64,000 nucleotides of DNA, from positions 12,721,196 through 12,785,195 of the forward strand of contig NC_048547.1 in NCBI RefSeq assembly GCF_902806685.2. The letters run 5' to 3'. The stretch comes from Maniola hyperantus (taxonomy: Eukaryota > Arthropoda > Insecta > Lepidoptera > Nymphalidae). Position 1 is the stretch's first letter. The number at the start of each line of letters is the position of its first letter. The position numbers and the translations under genes are program-made. Shown here in pieces: positions 9,403 to 19,058 of the stretch. Under the pieces are notes generated by a model. The model saw only the letters and a list, made by a program, of their open reading frames with translations, searched no databases and was not told the DNA's origin.

Positions 9403-10165
9403 GCTTAAAGCTGAAAGTTTCTCAAAGTCAAACTCAACTCAAATTAGATATTTGTTCAGAATTGGTAAAATTTTACGCATCCTGATTGTCATAAATTTTT
9501 ATTTGTAAGATGTCGTGGAAACCCCCTGCCAGACGCTCTTAGGGCCGGTTGTTTCAACAAACTTTGACGGATACGTAACCTTTAAATATGGCGCTAACGA
9601 ACGTAAGTAAAGAAAAAGCGTTGTTCAGCATCTATTAGCGCTAACGTTCGTTAAAAAGTTACGTTTACGTTAACCAGTGCTGATCGTCAAATCAGTTCGT
9701 AACTTCATACTTCTTACAAACGGAATATTTTATTTACAAATTATAATGGAATCAATTTAATTCAAAGCTTTTAATGGTAGTTTTTTTGAAGATGAAAGAG
9801 AATTTGTAAGAAAGAAAAAGTGTTTAAAATGCGAAGTAGCAATATTAATAACTATGTATATAATTTAATATACTGAAAATGAAATAAAAAAAGGATACGG
9901 AGAAGTAAGTTAATTTTTAGGGTTAGTTTCGCAACCAAAATAACAATGACGAACAGTTTCTTGTACAATGAAGCAACGCACTGAAATTAACAGATGTTAA
10001 AGTTCGTCTACGTCTGTTAAATTTTAACGAACGTATCTTACGAAGACCAATGGTTTGAAACAACCGGCCCTTAAAGTTTAAAAATTTAAAGGTGTCTAAC
10101 AAGGGGAAACTTTCAACTTTTATAAAATAACGAAGGTCTGGCACGCTCTGGCTCTTAGTCCAAAG
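9403..10165. mobile_element. Family V long-TIR element, split by a Harbinger-type MITE
   Basis: AAAGCTGAAAGTTTCTC at about 9412-9432 and the inverted AAACTTTCAACTTTTATAAA at 10107-10126 followed by ATAACGAAGGTCTGG and GGCTCTTAGTCC match the termini of the better preserved element at 17050-17715. The insertion at 9539-10073 interrupts it. The left terminus is eroded. Confidence 0.55.
9542..10070. mobile_element. PIF/Harbinger-type non-autonomous element with TTA duplication
   Basis: 529 bp. Termini GGGCCGGTTGTTTCAA / TTTGAAACAACCGGCCC, flanked by TTA on both sides (9539-9541, 10071-10073). The 3-bp TWA-type duplication fits PIF/Harbinger. An inverted second copy lies at 31547-32087. A short frame around 9760-9840 could be a transposase relic but is too short to assign. 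Confidence 0.8.
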
Positions 10166-10390
10166 CCTATTTATTTTTTAAAAATGCCAACGGCATCTAA
10201 TCGGCATCTATTAAAAATCTTGATCCGCAATACCAAAGTCGCAAGCAAAAGCTAGTACGTATTCGTACCTACGCGACTAACAAGTGAATTTATTTTATCT
10301 TTAGTTATCACGGTAGTTATCCGCAAGTTGAGACCCCCCGGACACAATAAGGCTATGTTTATACCCGTCGCCATGGCAGCAACACATTCA
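10166..10390. other. Spacer with a Helitron-like 3' end
   Basis: AAAGTCGCAAGCAAAAG then CTAGT at about 10233-10255 resembles the terminal 20 bp of a plus-strand Helitron. The rest is not assigned. Confidence 0.35.
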
Positions 10391-11008
10391 TGTATGCTTA
10401 GTATGAGATTTTAAATTTCGCTAACGTTGACAGAATTCGAGCGTCGAAATACAATAACATCAAAGTAAAATGGACCTAAATTTCCTAGATTTAAAATAAA
10501 AAATTCAGTACCACAGATTTTAATTTTGCGTTTCAGCGGAAACTTTGCGCTACCAGCCACCACTTGATCTACCAACGCTACAAGCGTGGAGCGCTGGTAC
10601 ATGTATAGTCAAATGTAAGCTTTAAAACAAGTATGTTAAGAGCTACTTGACACTGGCGTATTGCATTATGCTGGCCTGACTCTACAAAAAGTTACCAAAC
10701 AACAAAAGAAGAACATCCATTTGACTAAACTGAAATGATATATTTTAACTTTTTTTTAAAAAGAATATTAGCCATGTTAAATGACTAATATTCCCTTTAC
10801 CTCTCCAACTAAGCGTCAAGCTTGTGCTAGGAGTAGGTACGACAATAGTGCAACGGGCGGGGTTTGAACCGTCGACCTTTCGGATTTCAGTCCACTCCTT
10901 TACCGGTTGAGCTATTGAGGCTCTAACTTTAACGGTGAAGTATTTCGACGTTCGTCAACTTCGTACTATCAACGTTAGTGAGATGTGAAATCTCATACTA
11001 AGCATACA
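10391..11008. mobile_element. Family F element (long TIR), carrying an inserted SINE
   Basis: Inverted ends TGTATGCTTAGTATGAGATTT (10391) and AAATCTCATACTAAGCATACA (to 11008), with longer imperfect inverted similarity inside (TTCGAGCGTCGAAATAC against GTATTTCGACGTTCG). The interior matches the 24958-25248 element in reverse. SINE G at 10751-10924 is nested in it. No TSD recognised. Confidence 0.7.
10751..10924 (-). repeat. SINE G (tRNA-Phe-like head)
   Basis: Minus strand reads GAGCCTCAATAGCTCAACCG, GGACTGAAATCCG, a B-box GGTTCAAACCCC, then TTGCACTATTGTCGTACC and an A-rich tail. The anticodon-loop segment CTGAAAA of the 33215 copy matches tRNA-Phe (GAA). Confidence 0.8.
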
Positions 11009-11564
11009 ATAATAACAAACACGACGAACCGACCAACAAAGTAACTACCGACCATTAGACTGGGCTCTTTAATTACCGACCTGGGAAGCTCAATTTTGCG
11101 TAAATAGTTGAAACACAAGGATGGAGGATGAGGTCAATTAATGGGGAACTCTGATTACAGCGAGCAAGACAGAAACCTTTTTAATTTGTACATTCTCCTC
11201 TCTTTAATTTCGTTCAAGATTGCAACTCGATACTAGCTCGCATCTGCTGGATTTTAATTACTACTTTTAGGAAAAGATTTACACTATTTGGCCGTTGGAG
11301 CCATCGATGCATAGTTGGTACGGAAAGTCCTAGAGTAGATTCTGGTGACAGCGTCTTGTAAACGTAACAGCGCGCTCCAAGAATACGTAGTTTGGTTCCA
11401 TTTTGAATACCAAGCAATCAGATTCAATTGAGTATTATAGACATCTTCTACGAACGAATATGTCTGTGGTTTCCTTGATTTTCAGGGGATGCAAAATTTT
11501 TATACAAATATTGGAGCCTATGTAACTTTGAAACTATATATTACTGATTATAATGCATAAAAAA
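11009..11564. other. No recognised feature
   Basis: Mixed-composition DNA. A 67-codon minus-strand frame (11214-11417) has no recognisable domain. Confidence 0.35.
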
Positions 11565-11725
11565 TTACTTTTCACGTATTTTATAATTTTTCTACCCTTC
11601 AAGGAAATTTCTAAATAATTTTAAATACATATAAAAAATTTGCGGACCGGCAGAATTCTAACCCGCGTCTCCTGGCTACTACTACTCTCGCTACTAGATG
11701 GCATTAACAGTCGCTTCAGTACTGA
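11565..11725 (-). repeat. SINE H, minus strand
   Basis: Contains the inverted form of the 15666 copy: ACCCTTCAAGGAAATTTC, AATAATTTTAAATACATAT, then the B-box complement TTCTAACCCGCGTCTCCTGG. The A-box arm has diverged. Confidence 0.65.
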
Positions 11726-11759
11726 GTGAACTTACATATCACAAATTTCGTCACTGGTA

Positions 11760-11850
11760 GCAAGCGAAACGTAGCTTAGCTGTTAGAGCGTCGAGCGCGA
11801 TCCCAGGAGACGCGGGTTCGAATCTTGCCTTAAAATTGCTTAGACTTTTT
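11760..11850 (+). repeat. SINE H head, plus strand, tRNA-like
   Basis: TAGCTTAGCTGTTAGAGCG resembles a D-arm/A-box and GACGCGGGTTCGAATC a T-arm/B-box. The anticodon loop has no U33 equivalent, so it is a tRNA-derived SINE head rather than a tRNA gene. It faces the copy just upstream. Confidence 0.55.
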
Positions 11851-11851
11851 A

Positions 11852-11955
11852 CGTGCCATTTTAACTCTATGGGTCAACACTGTCTTGTCAAAAGTACGGT
11901 TCACGTCCAAAATCGTACTTTTGATATGAAAAAAAGTTAAAATGGCGCGTGAGGA
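11852..11955. mobile_element. MITE with nested inverted repeats
   Basis: Outer pair CGTGCCATTTTAACT / AGTTAAAATGGCGCG and inner pair CAAAAGTACG / CGTACTTTTG around a short loop. A relative is at 38165-38285. Confidence 0.65.
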
Positions 11956-12137
11956 GTCAGTTTTCACGGATTATATTTTTATGGAAGATGACGTGAAAAA
12001 CTTTCACGTCAACCTTTAAAAATCTAATTGGTTTCCTGAACACATCTCTGCTCCGCTTAAGCTGTCTTGCGGTTTAAGCCGATTTGATATATCAATCAGT
12101 CACTCTATCGTTTTATATGTATATAATAAGATAAATT

Positions 12138-12451
12138 CATCATCATCATGATGAACCCATCACCGGCTCACTACACAGCGCGGGTCTCCTCTCTGAGTGA
12201 GAAGGGTTTTGGCCATAGTCTACCACGCTGGCCATGTGCGGATTGGTAGACTTCACACACCTTTGAGTACATTATGCAGAACTCTCAGGCATGCTGATTT
12301 CCTCACGATGTTTTCCTTCACCGTTAAAGCAAGTGATATTTAATTAATTAAAACGCACATAATTCCGAAAAGTTAGAGGTGCGTGCCCGGGATCGAACCT
12401 CCGACCTCCGATTAGAAGGCGGACGTCCTAACCACTAGGCTATCACTGCTT
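12138..12451 (-). repeat. SINE C, full length, 12-bp TSD
   Basis: Complete from the ATCATCATCATGATGAACCC tail to the head GAAGGCGGACGTCC, TAACCACTAGGCTATC. Flanked by ATAAGATAAATT (12126-12137) and ATAAGATAGATT (12452-12463), an 11/12 match, as expected of LINE-driven insertion. On the sense strand the loop CTTCTAA suggests a tRNA-Arg (UCU) ancestor. Confidence 0.9.
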
Positions 12452-12716
12452 ATAAGATAGATTAGTTTAAGTAAATTATTCCAATCACTGGCTTTGTCTC
12501 TACAAATTGAAACCTCACATAACAAGTCTGCTCAGCGCTTTGAATCCCTCCAAAAATTTGCTAATGCGATTTCACAAATCCCTTAGGCTTATCTTCGTGA
12601 CTGATTATATTAAATCGGGACCGTGTCCACCCTCTTGCCAGTCCCCTATAATGCGTTTGTTCCACGCTCTGGTTTTGTCACTTGCGATATTATAAAAGGC
12701 TATATTTCTTCACTAG

Positions 12717-12876
12717 AGAGTGGCGATATGAAAACATAGAGGGTAATAATGTGGACGCATACTTTACGTGTTTGGTTTTTATTACAATAATGTTTTTTGC
12801 AGTATTCATAATAATTTATTTGATTAACAACCTTGTATACATGAATCCAATGCTATCGGCCCGTGCATTTTACTAA
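12717..12876 (+). CDS. Candidate last exon of a small single-pass membrane protein
   Basis: A possible splice acceptor (TTTCTTCACTAG) ends at 12716. The open frame that follows gives 52 residues: a hydrophilic EWRYENIEGNNVDAY, then about 26 hydrophobic residues (FTCLVFITIMFFAVF, IIIYLINNLVY), then a short tail NPMLSARAFY and TAA at 12874-12876. Two AATAAA signals overlap or closely follow the stop (12875-12880, 12884-12889). The frame has no ATG near its start, so it could be coding only as part of a spliced gene. I do not recognise the protein. Hydrophobic frames arise easily in A/T-rich DNA, so chance is a serious alternative. Confidence 0.2.
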
Positions 12877-12939
12877 TAAAAGAAATAAAACATATAAATA
12901 TTTTTTTAATTAATATACATTGTAAATATTAAAAGTATG

Positions 12940-13062
12940 TGAAGTCTGCCAATCCGCACTTGGCCAGAGTGGTAGACTGTGGCCAAAACCCTTCTTACTC
13001 TGAGAGGAGACCCGTGCTCTGTAGAGAGCCGGCGATGGGTTGATCATGATGATGATGATGAA
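12940..13062 (+). repeat. SINE C tail half
   Basis: GTGAAGTCTGCCAATCCGC, CTGAGAGGAGACCCGTGC, CCGGCGATGGGTTGATC then (ATG)n. It is 5' truncated, as expected of incomplete reverse transcription. Confidence 0.8.
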
Positions 13063-13356
13063 ATATTAATTAGCTTTAGATAATAGTTATATTAATTAAA
13101 TATTTTATAATGTTAAAAGTTTGTAATGTACCTATTGTCTTCACTATTTGCATCGATTATTGTTGTTAAAAAATTTGAACCGGAGACCTATCTAATGCTG
13201 TATATGCCCATGATTCATAGTTGTAAATAAAATATAATTGCTGTCCTTACTAGGGATTTCTCGCCGCTTCGTCCGCATACCAAGATTTGATTTTTTAGGA
13301 TCACTTTTACTTTTCTTCAAATCCTTTCTCACCGGCGTCTACAAACTACGGGGGGT
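13063..13356. other. A/T-rich spacer
   Basis: Holds a short Helitron-like scrap (CTCGCCGCTTCGTCCGCAT) near 13260; otherwise nothing. Confidence 0.35.
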
Positions 13357-13446
13357 TTCATCATGAACTTGTCACCGGCCCACTACGGAGCACGGTAAAG
13401 AATAAGAAAGATTTAGGCCATAGTCTACCATGCCAGCCAAGTGCGG
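13357..13446 (-). repeat. SINE C fragment
   Basis: ATCATGAACTTGTCACCGGC, CATAGTCTACCATGCCAGCC, AAGTGCGG: the 3' quarter of the SINE. Confidence 0.65.
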
Positions 13447-13965
13447 TTTTTCAGCCACCCTACCACTCATTTTTGTATTTACAGAAAAAAAGATCTATAT
13501 TTTATTAAATGACAGACTGACTGAGGGAGATCGCCACTAGCGATAGCCTGTGCAAGCTGAGAAATTTTGCCATAGTTTATTATTTCTTTTCGTTTCGGTA
13601 TTTTTTTTAATAAATAAACTTACAAAAACCAACAAATAATAATTTCAGAACTTAAAAAAGATTTTTTTACTTAACAAAAGAAATCTACTTATAATACTCC
13701 GTGCCCGTGTGTTATTCAACCCCGTGAGTCCCCATAAGTCATCGTTGACAACGCCCAGCGTACATTTAGCAGCTTCAACCCATTATGCCGTTATGTAAAT
13801 ACTTTTAGCTCCTTTACATATTATATGCATAGGTACAGTGGCCCGACCTTTTTGACTTAGCCTTTTTAGGGTTCCGCACCACATAATGGATAAGACAAAG
13901 TTCAGAAACAAATCCACATCTAATACCACAGAGTTAGGAATCAGCGGCTAATACTTTGGAAACCC
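13447..13965. other. No recognised feature
   Basis: A short phrase AGGGTTCCGCACCACA at 13867-13882 resembles a family A end but does not extend. Confidence 0.35.
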
Positions 13966-14034
13966 TCCTGGTGGAGAGGTGAGTGGTGTTTTGGATTCAA
14001 TTCCCAGCAGAAGAAATTTGGAAATTCTATAAGC
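13966..14034 (+). repeat. Decayed SINE E head
   Basis: CTCCTGGTGGAGAGGTGAG and GGATTCAATTCCCAGCAG line up with the A- and B-box parts of SINE E with many substitutions. Confidence 0.4.
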
Positions 14035-14035
14035 A

Positions 14036-14312
14036 ATGATACCTATAGCCTAGTGGTTAAGACGTCGGCTTCCTAATCAGTGGATCGGAAGTTTGACATC
14101 TGGGCACTCGCCCCGAACTTTTCGGAGCTATGTGCATTTTAAGCAATTAAATATCACTTGCTTTAATCTTGAAGAAACCTGCATGCCTTAGAGTTCTCCA
14201 TAATGTTCTCAAAGATGGTTGAAGTCTGCCAATCTGCACTTTGCCAGCATAGCGAACTATGGTAAAACCCCGTCTAATTCTAGGGGACACCCATGCTCGG
14301 TAGTGGACCGAT
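14036..14312 (+). repeat. SINE C, full but diverged
   Basis: Head GCCTAGTGGTTAAGACGTCG, body CGAACTTTTCGGAGC, ATCACTTGCTTTAATC, GAGTTCTCCATAATG, ending GTAGTGGACCGA without the ATG tail. An older copy. Confidence 0.8.
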
Positions 14313-14617
14313 TTTTGGAATTTGATGAACAGTAGACAATAGGCGCTCAGCGTTATTCTTGTTCAGTTTATTACGCAAGGGCTATTAAAAAGGCATTTAC
14401 ATTTAAATAATGGTACGGAACCCTACTTGCAAATCTTAGTCGCCCTTGACTGCCTTTTTTAAAGAAGCTTTATGATGTGTCGAGTCTGAAATGATAATGA
14501 GCGCAGTTCCGTACCGTATGTTTAATATTTTTAGTAAAAGCTTTAAAGCTTGAAACACACAAAACGCGACGGAAGCTGTAGAGTGTGGAGTGAAATTTTA
14601 GGGCCATAGCAGACTTA

Positions 14618-14760
14618 CACTGGAATTCATAATCAAAATAGGGGCTTCTTTAGAGGACGATTCAAACGACATATGAAAGTGTCATACTCAACCTTTATGC
14701 AATGCATTAAGGTTGTGTATGACACAATATGTCGTTTGACTATGACTATAAATTCCAGTG
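14618..14760. mobile_element. Fold-back MITE, 143 bp
   Basis: CACTGGAATTCATAATC at the left mirrors GACTATAAATTCCAGTG at the right, and CAAACGACATATGAAAGTG mirrors CACAATATGTCGTTTG around ATGCAATGCAT. The left arm carries an extra segment near 14640-14665. TSD not clear (TTA against ATA). Confidence 0.7.
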
Positions 14761-14812
14761 ATAATGTTTTTATCAGCTATCGCGATCGATCAGAACTAAC
14801 GACGACCTTTTT

Positions 14813-15152
14813 GACGACCTCCCTGGCGCAGTGGTGAGCGCTGTGGTCTTAATAGTGGGAGGTCCCGGGTTCGATTCCTGGCAGGGGTTTGGAATTTTAT
14901 AATTTCTATATTTCTGGTCTGGTCTGGTGGGAGGCTTCGACCGTGGCTAGTTACCACCCTACCGGCAAAGCCGTGCCGCCAAGCGATTTAGCGTTCCGGT
15001 ACGATGCCGTGTAGAAACCAAAGGGGTATGGGTTTAATAAAAACTGCCATACCCCTTCCAGGTTAGCCCGCTATCATCTTAAACTGCATCATCACTTACC
15101 ACCAGGTGAGAATGCAGTCAAGGGCTAACTTGTAACTGAATAAAAAAAAAAC
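14813..15152 (+). repeat. SINE E, full length
   Basis: Reference copy: head GACGACCTCCCTGGCGCAG, TGGTGAGCGCTGTGG, B-box GGTTCGATTCCTGGCAGG; body GGCTAGTTACCACCC, GCAAAGCCGTGCCGCC, CTGCCATACCCCTTCC, CACCAGGTGAGAATGC; A-run tail to 15152. The parent tRNA is not clear from the anticodon arm. Confidence 0.9.
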
Positions 15153-15235
15153 AGCGATCGGTGGTTTAGTTAACGCTCTACTTGGCTCACATAGTAGTAT
15201 CTCCATTAGCAACGATCTAGTCGATTTTATTTATT

Positions 15236-15658
15236 GTGTATTTCAAAACAGCGATTGAACGCGGAAAGTTGACGAAACGTGATGCAGCATCAATGCAGTC
15301 GAGTCGTAAAATGTCGATCCCTGATGCTAAAAGCATCTTGTCTGCTATAACCCTTCCCATGGTCCATCGGTGCCACAGATCACCACTTCTCTGTGGTCGG
15401 TGCGGACTGGTCTGCGTCCGTCCGCAATGTCACGCACCGTGGGGAGCAAGTATTAGACTCGTTGCCGTCACGCGTTCTCTTTGTTTCAGCCTTAACAAAA
15501 CAAAACTCGTGGAATATGGAATATTTAAACAAATATTATACAGAACAGTTGTTTATTTAAACAAGAGTTTTAACTTGTTTGAATTTATTCATTTGTTTGT
15601 CTTCACTCTGTTTATCAGACGTGAGTTTCGTATAACTAATAATATAAATGTTTCATAA
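15236..15658 (+). other. Unexplained 140-codon open frame in a structured region
   Basis: The frame opens at a GTG; the first in-frame ATG is about codon 20. No domain is recognised; the last 50 codons are A/T-rich and hydrophobic. Segment 15320-15445 is more G/C-rich and rich in short inverted pairs (GATGC/GCATC, CCACAGA/TCTGTGG, CGGTGCG/CGCACCG). A CTCTTTGTTTCAG acceptor-like site lies at 15478-15490. It could be an exon, a structured RNA or chance. Confidence 0.15.
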
Positions 15659-15665
15659 ATAATTT

Positions 15666-15830
15666 TAATGCGTGGCCGAATGGTCAAGGCATCGGGCGCG
15701 AACCCAGAAGATGCAGGTTCGATTCCTGCCGGTTAGGCAGTTTTTGATATGTATTTAAAATTATTTAGTAATTTCCTTGAAGTGTAGGTAAACACTAAAA
15801 AATTATGAAAAATAAACGTTTCACGATATA
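15666..15830 (+). repeat. SINE H, tRNA-like head plus body
   Basis: GTGGCCGAATGGTCAAGGC (A-box) and CAGGTTCGATTCCTGCC (B-box) mimic a tRNA. The body GATATGTATTTAAAATT, AATTTCCTTGAAGTG is shared with the 11565 copy, and the loop lacks U33. It is therefore a SINE, not a tRNA gene. Confidence 0.7.
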
Positions 15831-15846
15831 AAGTGATGAGCAAATA

Positions 15847-16066
15847 TCTAAATATATAAAAGGAAAAGGTGACCGACTGACTGACTGATCTATCAACGCA
15901 CAGCTTAAAGTACTGGACGGATCGGGCTAAAATTTGGCATGCAGATAGCTATTATGACGTAGGCATCCGCTAAGAAAGAATTTTTGAAAATTCAACCCGT
16001 AAAGGGGTGAAATAGGGGTTTGAAATTTGTGTAGTCCACGCGGAAGAAGTCGCAAGCATAAGCTAG
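15847..16066 (+). mobile_element. Helitron, family B, intact ends
   Basis: TCTAAATATATAAAAGG to CATAAGCTAG, preceded by A (15846) and followed by T (16067), the exact A-T target of Helitrons. Hairpin region CGCGGAAGAAGTCGC. Confidence 0.85.
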
Positions 16067-16095
16067 TTTATAGATAAAGTTAAATACATTTCTAG

Positions 16096-16246
16096 TTATT
16101 AGGGTTCCGTACCCGAAGTGTGCAAATAGGGCTCTAATACTAAGCCCTGTTGTTCGTCTGTCCGTCAGCGAGCTGCATCTCATGAACCGTAATAGGTAAG
16201 ACAGAAGAAAATATCACAGTATGTATATTTCAATGGGCGCTATAAC
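16096..16246 (+). repeat. Family Y repeat, related to A
   Basis: AGGGTTCCGTACCCGAAG, CTATTACTAAG-like text, CTGTCCGTCAGC, CTGCATCTCATGAACCG. A common lepidopteran repeat, by recall. It passes directly into a family A fragment. Confidence 0.5.
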
Positions 16247-16372
16247 AAAAACCAGTCAAGTGCAAATCAGACTCGCGCACCGAGGGTACCCAGTCGTATT
16301 TTTTCGACATTTTGCACGACAAAAAACGGTTTTAGAATTTACAGGTAAAGCCCTGACGCTGACGAAGTCGCG
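16247..16372 (+). repeat. Family A 5' fragment
   Basis: AAAACCAGTCAAGTGCAAATC, TTTTTTCGACATTTTGCACG, TTTACAGGTAAAGCCC, then replaced by Helitron-like GACGAAGTCGCGAACC. Confidence 0.7.
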
Positions 16373-16690
16373 AACCTAATTTAGGTAGTAAATTATTATA
16401 ATTACAAAATAAGACTAATATTTTTTACTTTATCCAGTGTCAGGTGTATGTACAGGGTACTTAGACCTTGTCCCCTTTTAACCCGGGTCCAGCTAAATAT
16501 GACCCACACTTATTATCCTTTTAAGCGAACACACGATTTGGACGGGCTCTCTAAAAAGGAGTTGTACACCTGCTTCCTTATAATATCCTCCTATCCAGTG
16601 CTTTTTTGGAGTCATGTTTTTACGTATACCGTATCCGTGTATACCTTTTCCATACATTAATAAATTCAACAGAAAAGCTTGTTTGTAGAA

Positions 16691-16933
16691 TCGGTACCCT
16701 TATTATAAATGCGAAAGTGTGTTTGTTTGTTGGTTTGTCCTTCAATCACGTCGCAACAGTGCAACGGAATAACGTGATTTTGACGGAATTACGGAGTGAC
16801 GGGTAAAGATAAAGACCTGGAGAGTGACATAGGCTATTTTTTATCCCGGAAAATCCATGAGTTCCATCCGAGAGACGGGATTTTAAAAAAACCTAATTCC
16901 ACGCCGACAAATTCGCAAGCGGGCATCAGCTAG
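16691..16933 (+). mobile_element. Helitron, family B2
   Basis: TCGGTACCCTTATTATAAATG, TTGTTGGTTTGTCCTTC, TTTTATCCCGGAAAATCC, GCGGGCATCAGCTAG. Preceded by A. Confidence 0.8.
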
Positions 16934-17049
16934 CATTCAAGAGAAAAGCAAACTTATAAATTTTATACTGGAGTGAATCGATACTCAATTTTAATTCACG
17001 CCTACGTAGCAGGAAACATCGTAGGTAGGTATAACCTATCTGTTCAACA

Positions 17050-17715
17050 CAGTCAACATGGACTAAGAGCCCAGGAGGGTCACACCTTCGTTATTTTATA
17101 AAAGCTGAGAGTTTCTATGCGCATTGCCCCCAGCACAGGGATGATCAGCGACTATGAAGTTTGGATCATGGTGACTTTGGAAGATAACAGGGTTGCCATG
17201 ACCACAGACACGACACTAACGACACGGCTCACTACAGAGAACGGATCTTCTCTCAGAGTGAAAAGGGTTTGAGCCATAGTCTACCATGCTGGCTATGTGC
17301 GGATAGGTAGACTTCACACACTTTTGAGAACGAGAAAAAAGTTCCTTAGACTTTAACGAAAGATTTTATACGTCTTTTTTACCTTTTTTTCCGCCGGTAA
17401 AATGCTATTAGGCATACCGCACAAGGGCGGGTAGTGGGACTCACTGGCAATTTTTTTAACCGCCTTCAGCATACCCACTAAAAACCCAGCGGTACCGTCC
17501 GCGTCAAGTATAAGGCGTCTCGGGATCCCAGATATCGGAAGCGACTGAGACGTCCTGACGTTGGACCGGCACGGGTACGTCTTTGTAACCTGTTATCTCC
17601 CAAAGCCACCATGATCAAAACTTCATAGCTCCCTGTGTTGGGAAGAATGTACCGAGAAACTTTTAGCTTTTGTAAAATAACGAAGGTCTAGCCCGCACAA
17701 GCTCTTTCTCTAACA
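17050..17715. mobile_element. Family V long-TIR DNA element
   Basis: About 125-bp imperfect inverted ends: CCTTCGTTATTTTATAAAAG at 17082 and CTTTTGTAAAATAACGAAGG at 17667; TATGAAGTTTGGATCATGG against CCATGATCAAAACTTCATAG; AGATAACAGGGTTG against AACCTGTTATCTCC. The outer tip is ACTAAGAGCC. No transposase frame. A SINE C piece (17215-17330) is nested. Confidence 0.7.
17215..17330 (-). repeat. SINE C fragment inside family V
   Basis: GGCTCACTACAGAGAACGG, CTCTCAGAGTGAAAAGGG, TAGACTTCACACACTTTTG; the tail end only. Confidence 0.75.
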
Positions 17716-17820
17716 TTTTGCACCGCAAAAGGAGAAACATAGAGGGTGCCCTCTGAGAGCACTTACCTGGCGCGTCCCTCATTTGCCTCCTAATGAAATT
17801 TTTATTTGGACATCCCATCA

Positions 17821-18457
17821 TTTTCAGGGTTCCGTATCTCCAGAGAGCCGTATCTTCTAAAAAAGCTGTGATAGCCTAGTGGTTAGGACGTCCGCCTTCT
17901 AATCGGAGGTCGGGGATTCAATCCCGGGCACGTACCTCTAACTTTTCGGAGCTATGTGCGTTTTAAGTGATTCACTATAATAAATATCACTTGCTTTAAC
18001 GGTGAAGGAAAACATCGTGAAGAAACCTGCATGCCTGAGAGTTCTCCATAATGTTCTCAAAAGTGTGTGAAGTCTACCAATCCGCACATGGCCAGCGTGG
18101 TAGACTATTGCCAAACCCTTATCACTCTGAGGGGAGACCCGTCCTCTGTAGTGAGCCGGCGCGGCGGTGGGTTGATCATGATGTATCCAGAGATAAAAGG
18201 AACCTGTATAAGATCACTTCGTTGTCGGTCTGTCTGTCAAGACCCTACAAGGGAAACATAACCTATAGGGTACTTCCCGTTGACCTATAGAATCATGTTT
18301 GGCAGGTATCACGTTATGCAAGTACCTAAATGGAAAAAATCAAAAACCGTGAATTTGTGGTTACGTCACAAAAAAATTTAAGTGTTTTTTCTTGTATCCA
18401 TGTGGTAGCTACGGATCTCTTCGTGTGCGAGAACGACTCGCACTTGGTTGGTTTTTT
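17821..18457 (-). repeat. Family A repeat split by a SINE
   Basis: CAGGGTTCCGTATCTCCAG at the left, then after the SINE ATAAAAGGAACCTGTATAAG, TTCGTTGTCGGTCTGTCTG, GGGTACTTCCCGTTGACC, and CGACTCGCACTTGGTTGG at the right. GTATCTCCAGAG and GTATCCAGAGAT flank the SINE as a target duplication with small changes. Confidence 0.75.
17866..18183 (+). repeat. SINE C, full length
   Basis: Intact head GATAGCCTAGTGGTTAGGAC, GTCCGCCTTCTAATCGG, B-box GGATTCAATCCCGGGC, full body, tail GTTGATCATGATG. Younger than the family A copy it splits. The overlapping 79- and 64-codon frames are SINE artefacts. Confidence 0.9.
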
Positions 18458-18623
18458 TCTTGAAATTTCAAACCTTGACTGCTTTAGCATTGATATAAAA
18501 AACTCAAGATTTCAACTTGATTATAGGGTAGGGCTAGAGTGAATTTATGACAGAAGGTGCACGAGACGTGTTTGTATCTAAATGAAGGCGGTCAGTTAAA
18601 CAATTGAAGTCACATTGAAGTAT

Positions 18624-19058
18624 AAAAAACCGGCCAAGTGCGAGTTAGGCTCGCGCAATGAGGGTTCCGTACTACAGTCGTATTTTTTCGACATTTTGCA
18701 CGATAATTCAAAAACTATGATGCATAAAAATAAATAAAAATCTGTTTTAGAATACAGGTGAAGACCTTTCATATGATACCCCACTTGATATAGTCGCTCA
18801 CTTCGAAAGTTGAAAATACTAATTATTAGTTCATGACCACAATTTAATTTTTTTTGTGTGATCCAACCCTAAATTCGCGGTTTTCAGATTTTTACCCAAA
18901 TTTCAGGTATAAGATGTACCTACCTGCCAAATTTCATGACTCTAGGTCAACGGGAAGTACCCTGTAGGTTTCTTGACAGACAGACAGACAAACAGACAGA
19001 CAACAAAGTGATCCTATAAGGGTTCCGTTTTTCCTTTTGAGGTAAGGAACCCTAAAAA
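18624..19058 (+). repeat. Family A repeat, full length
   Basis: 435 bp from AAAAAACCGGCCAAGTGCG to AGGTAAGGAACCCTAAAAAG, with every landmark of the family. A reference copy together with 33656 and 41507. Confidence 0.9.

Noticed and set aside
15666..15735. tRNA gene
   Set aside because: A- and B-box are good, but the anticodon loop lacks U33, the acceptor stem does not pair, and the downstream body is shared with 11565-11725, so it is a SINE head.
17866..17935. tRNA-Arg gene
   Set aside because: The tRNA-like head is followed by the fixed SINE C body and recurs about twenty times.
18051..18290. 79- and 64-codon plus-strand frames
   Set aside because: They translate SINE C and family A repeat; the same peptide text (KSTNPHMASVVDY) appears again at 53222 for the same reason.
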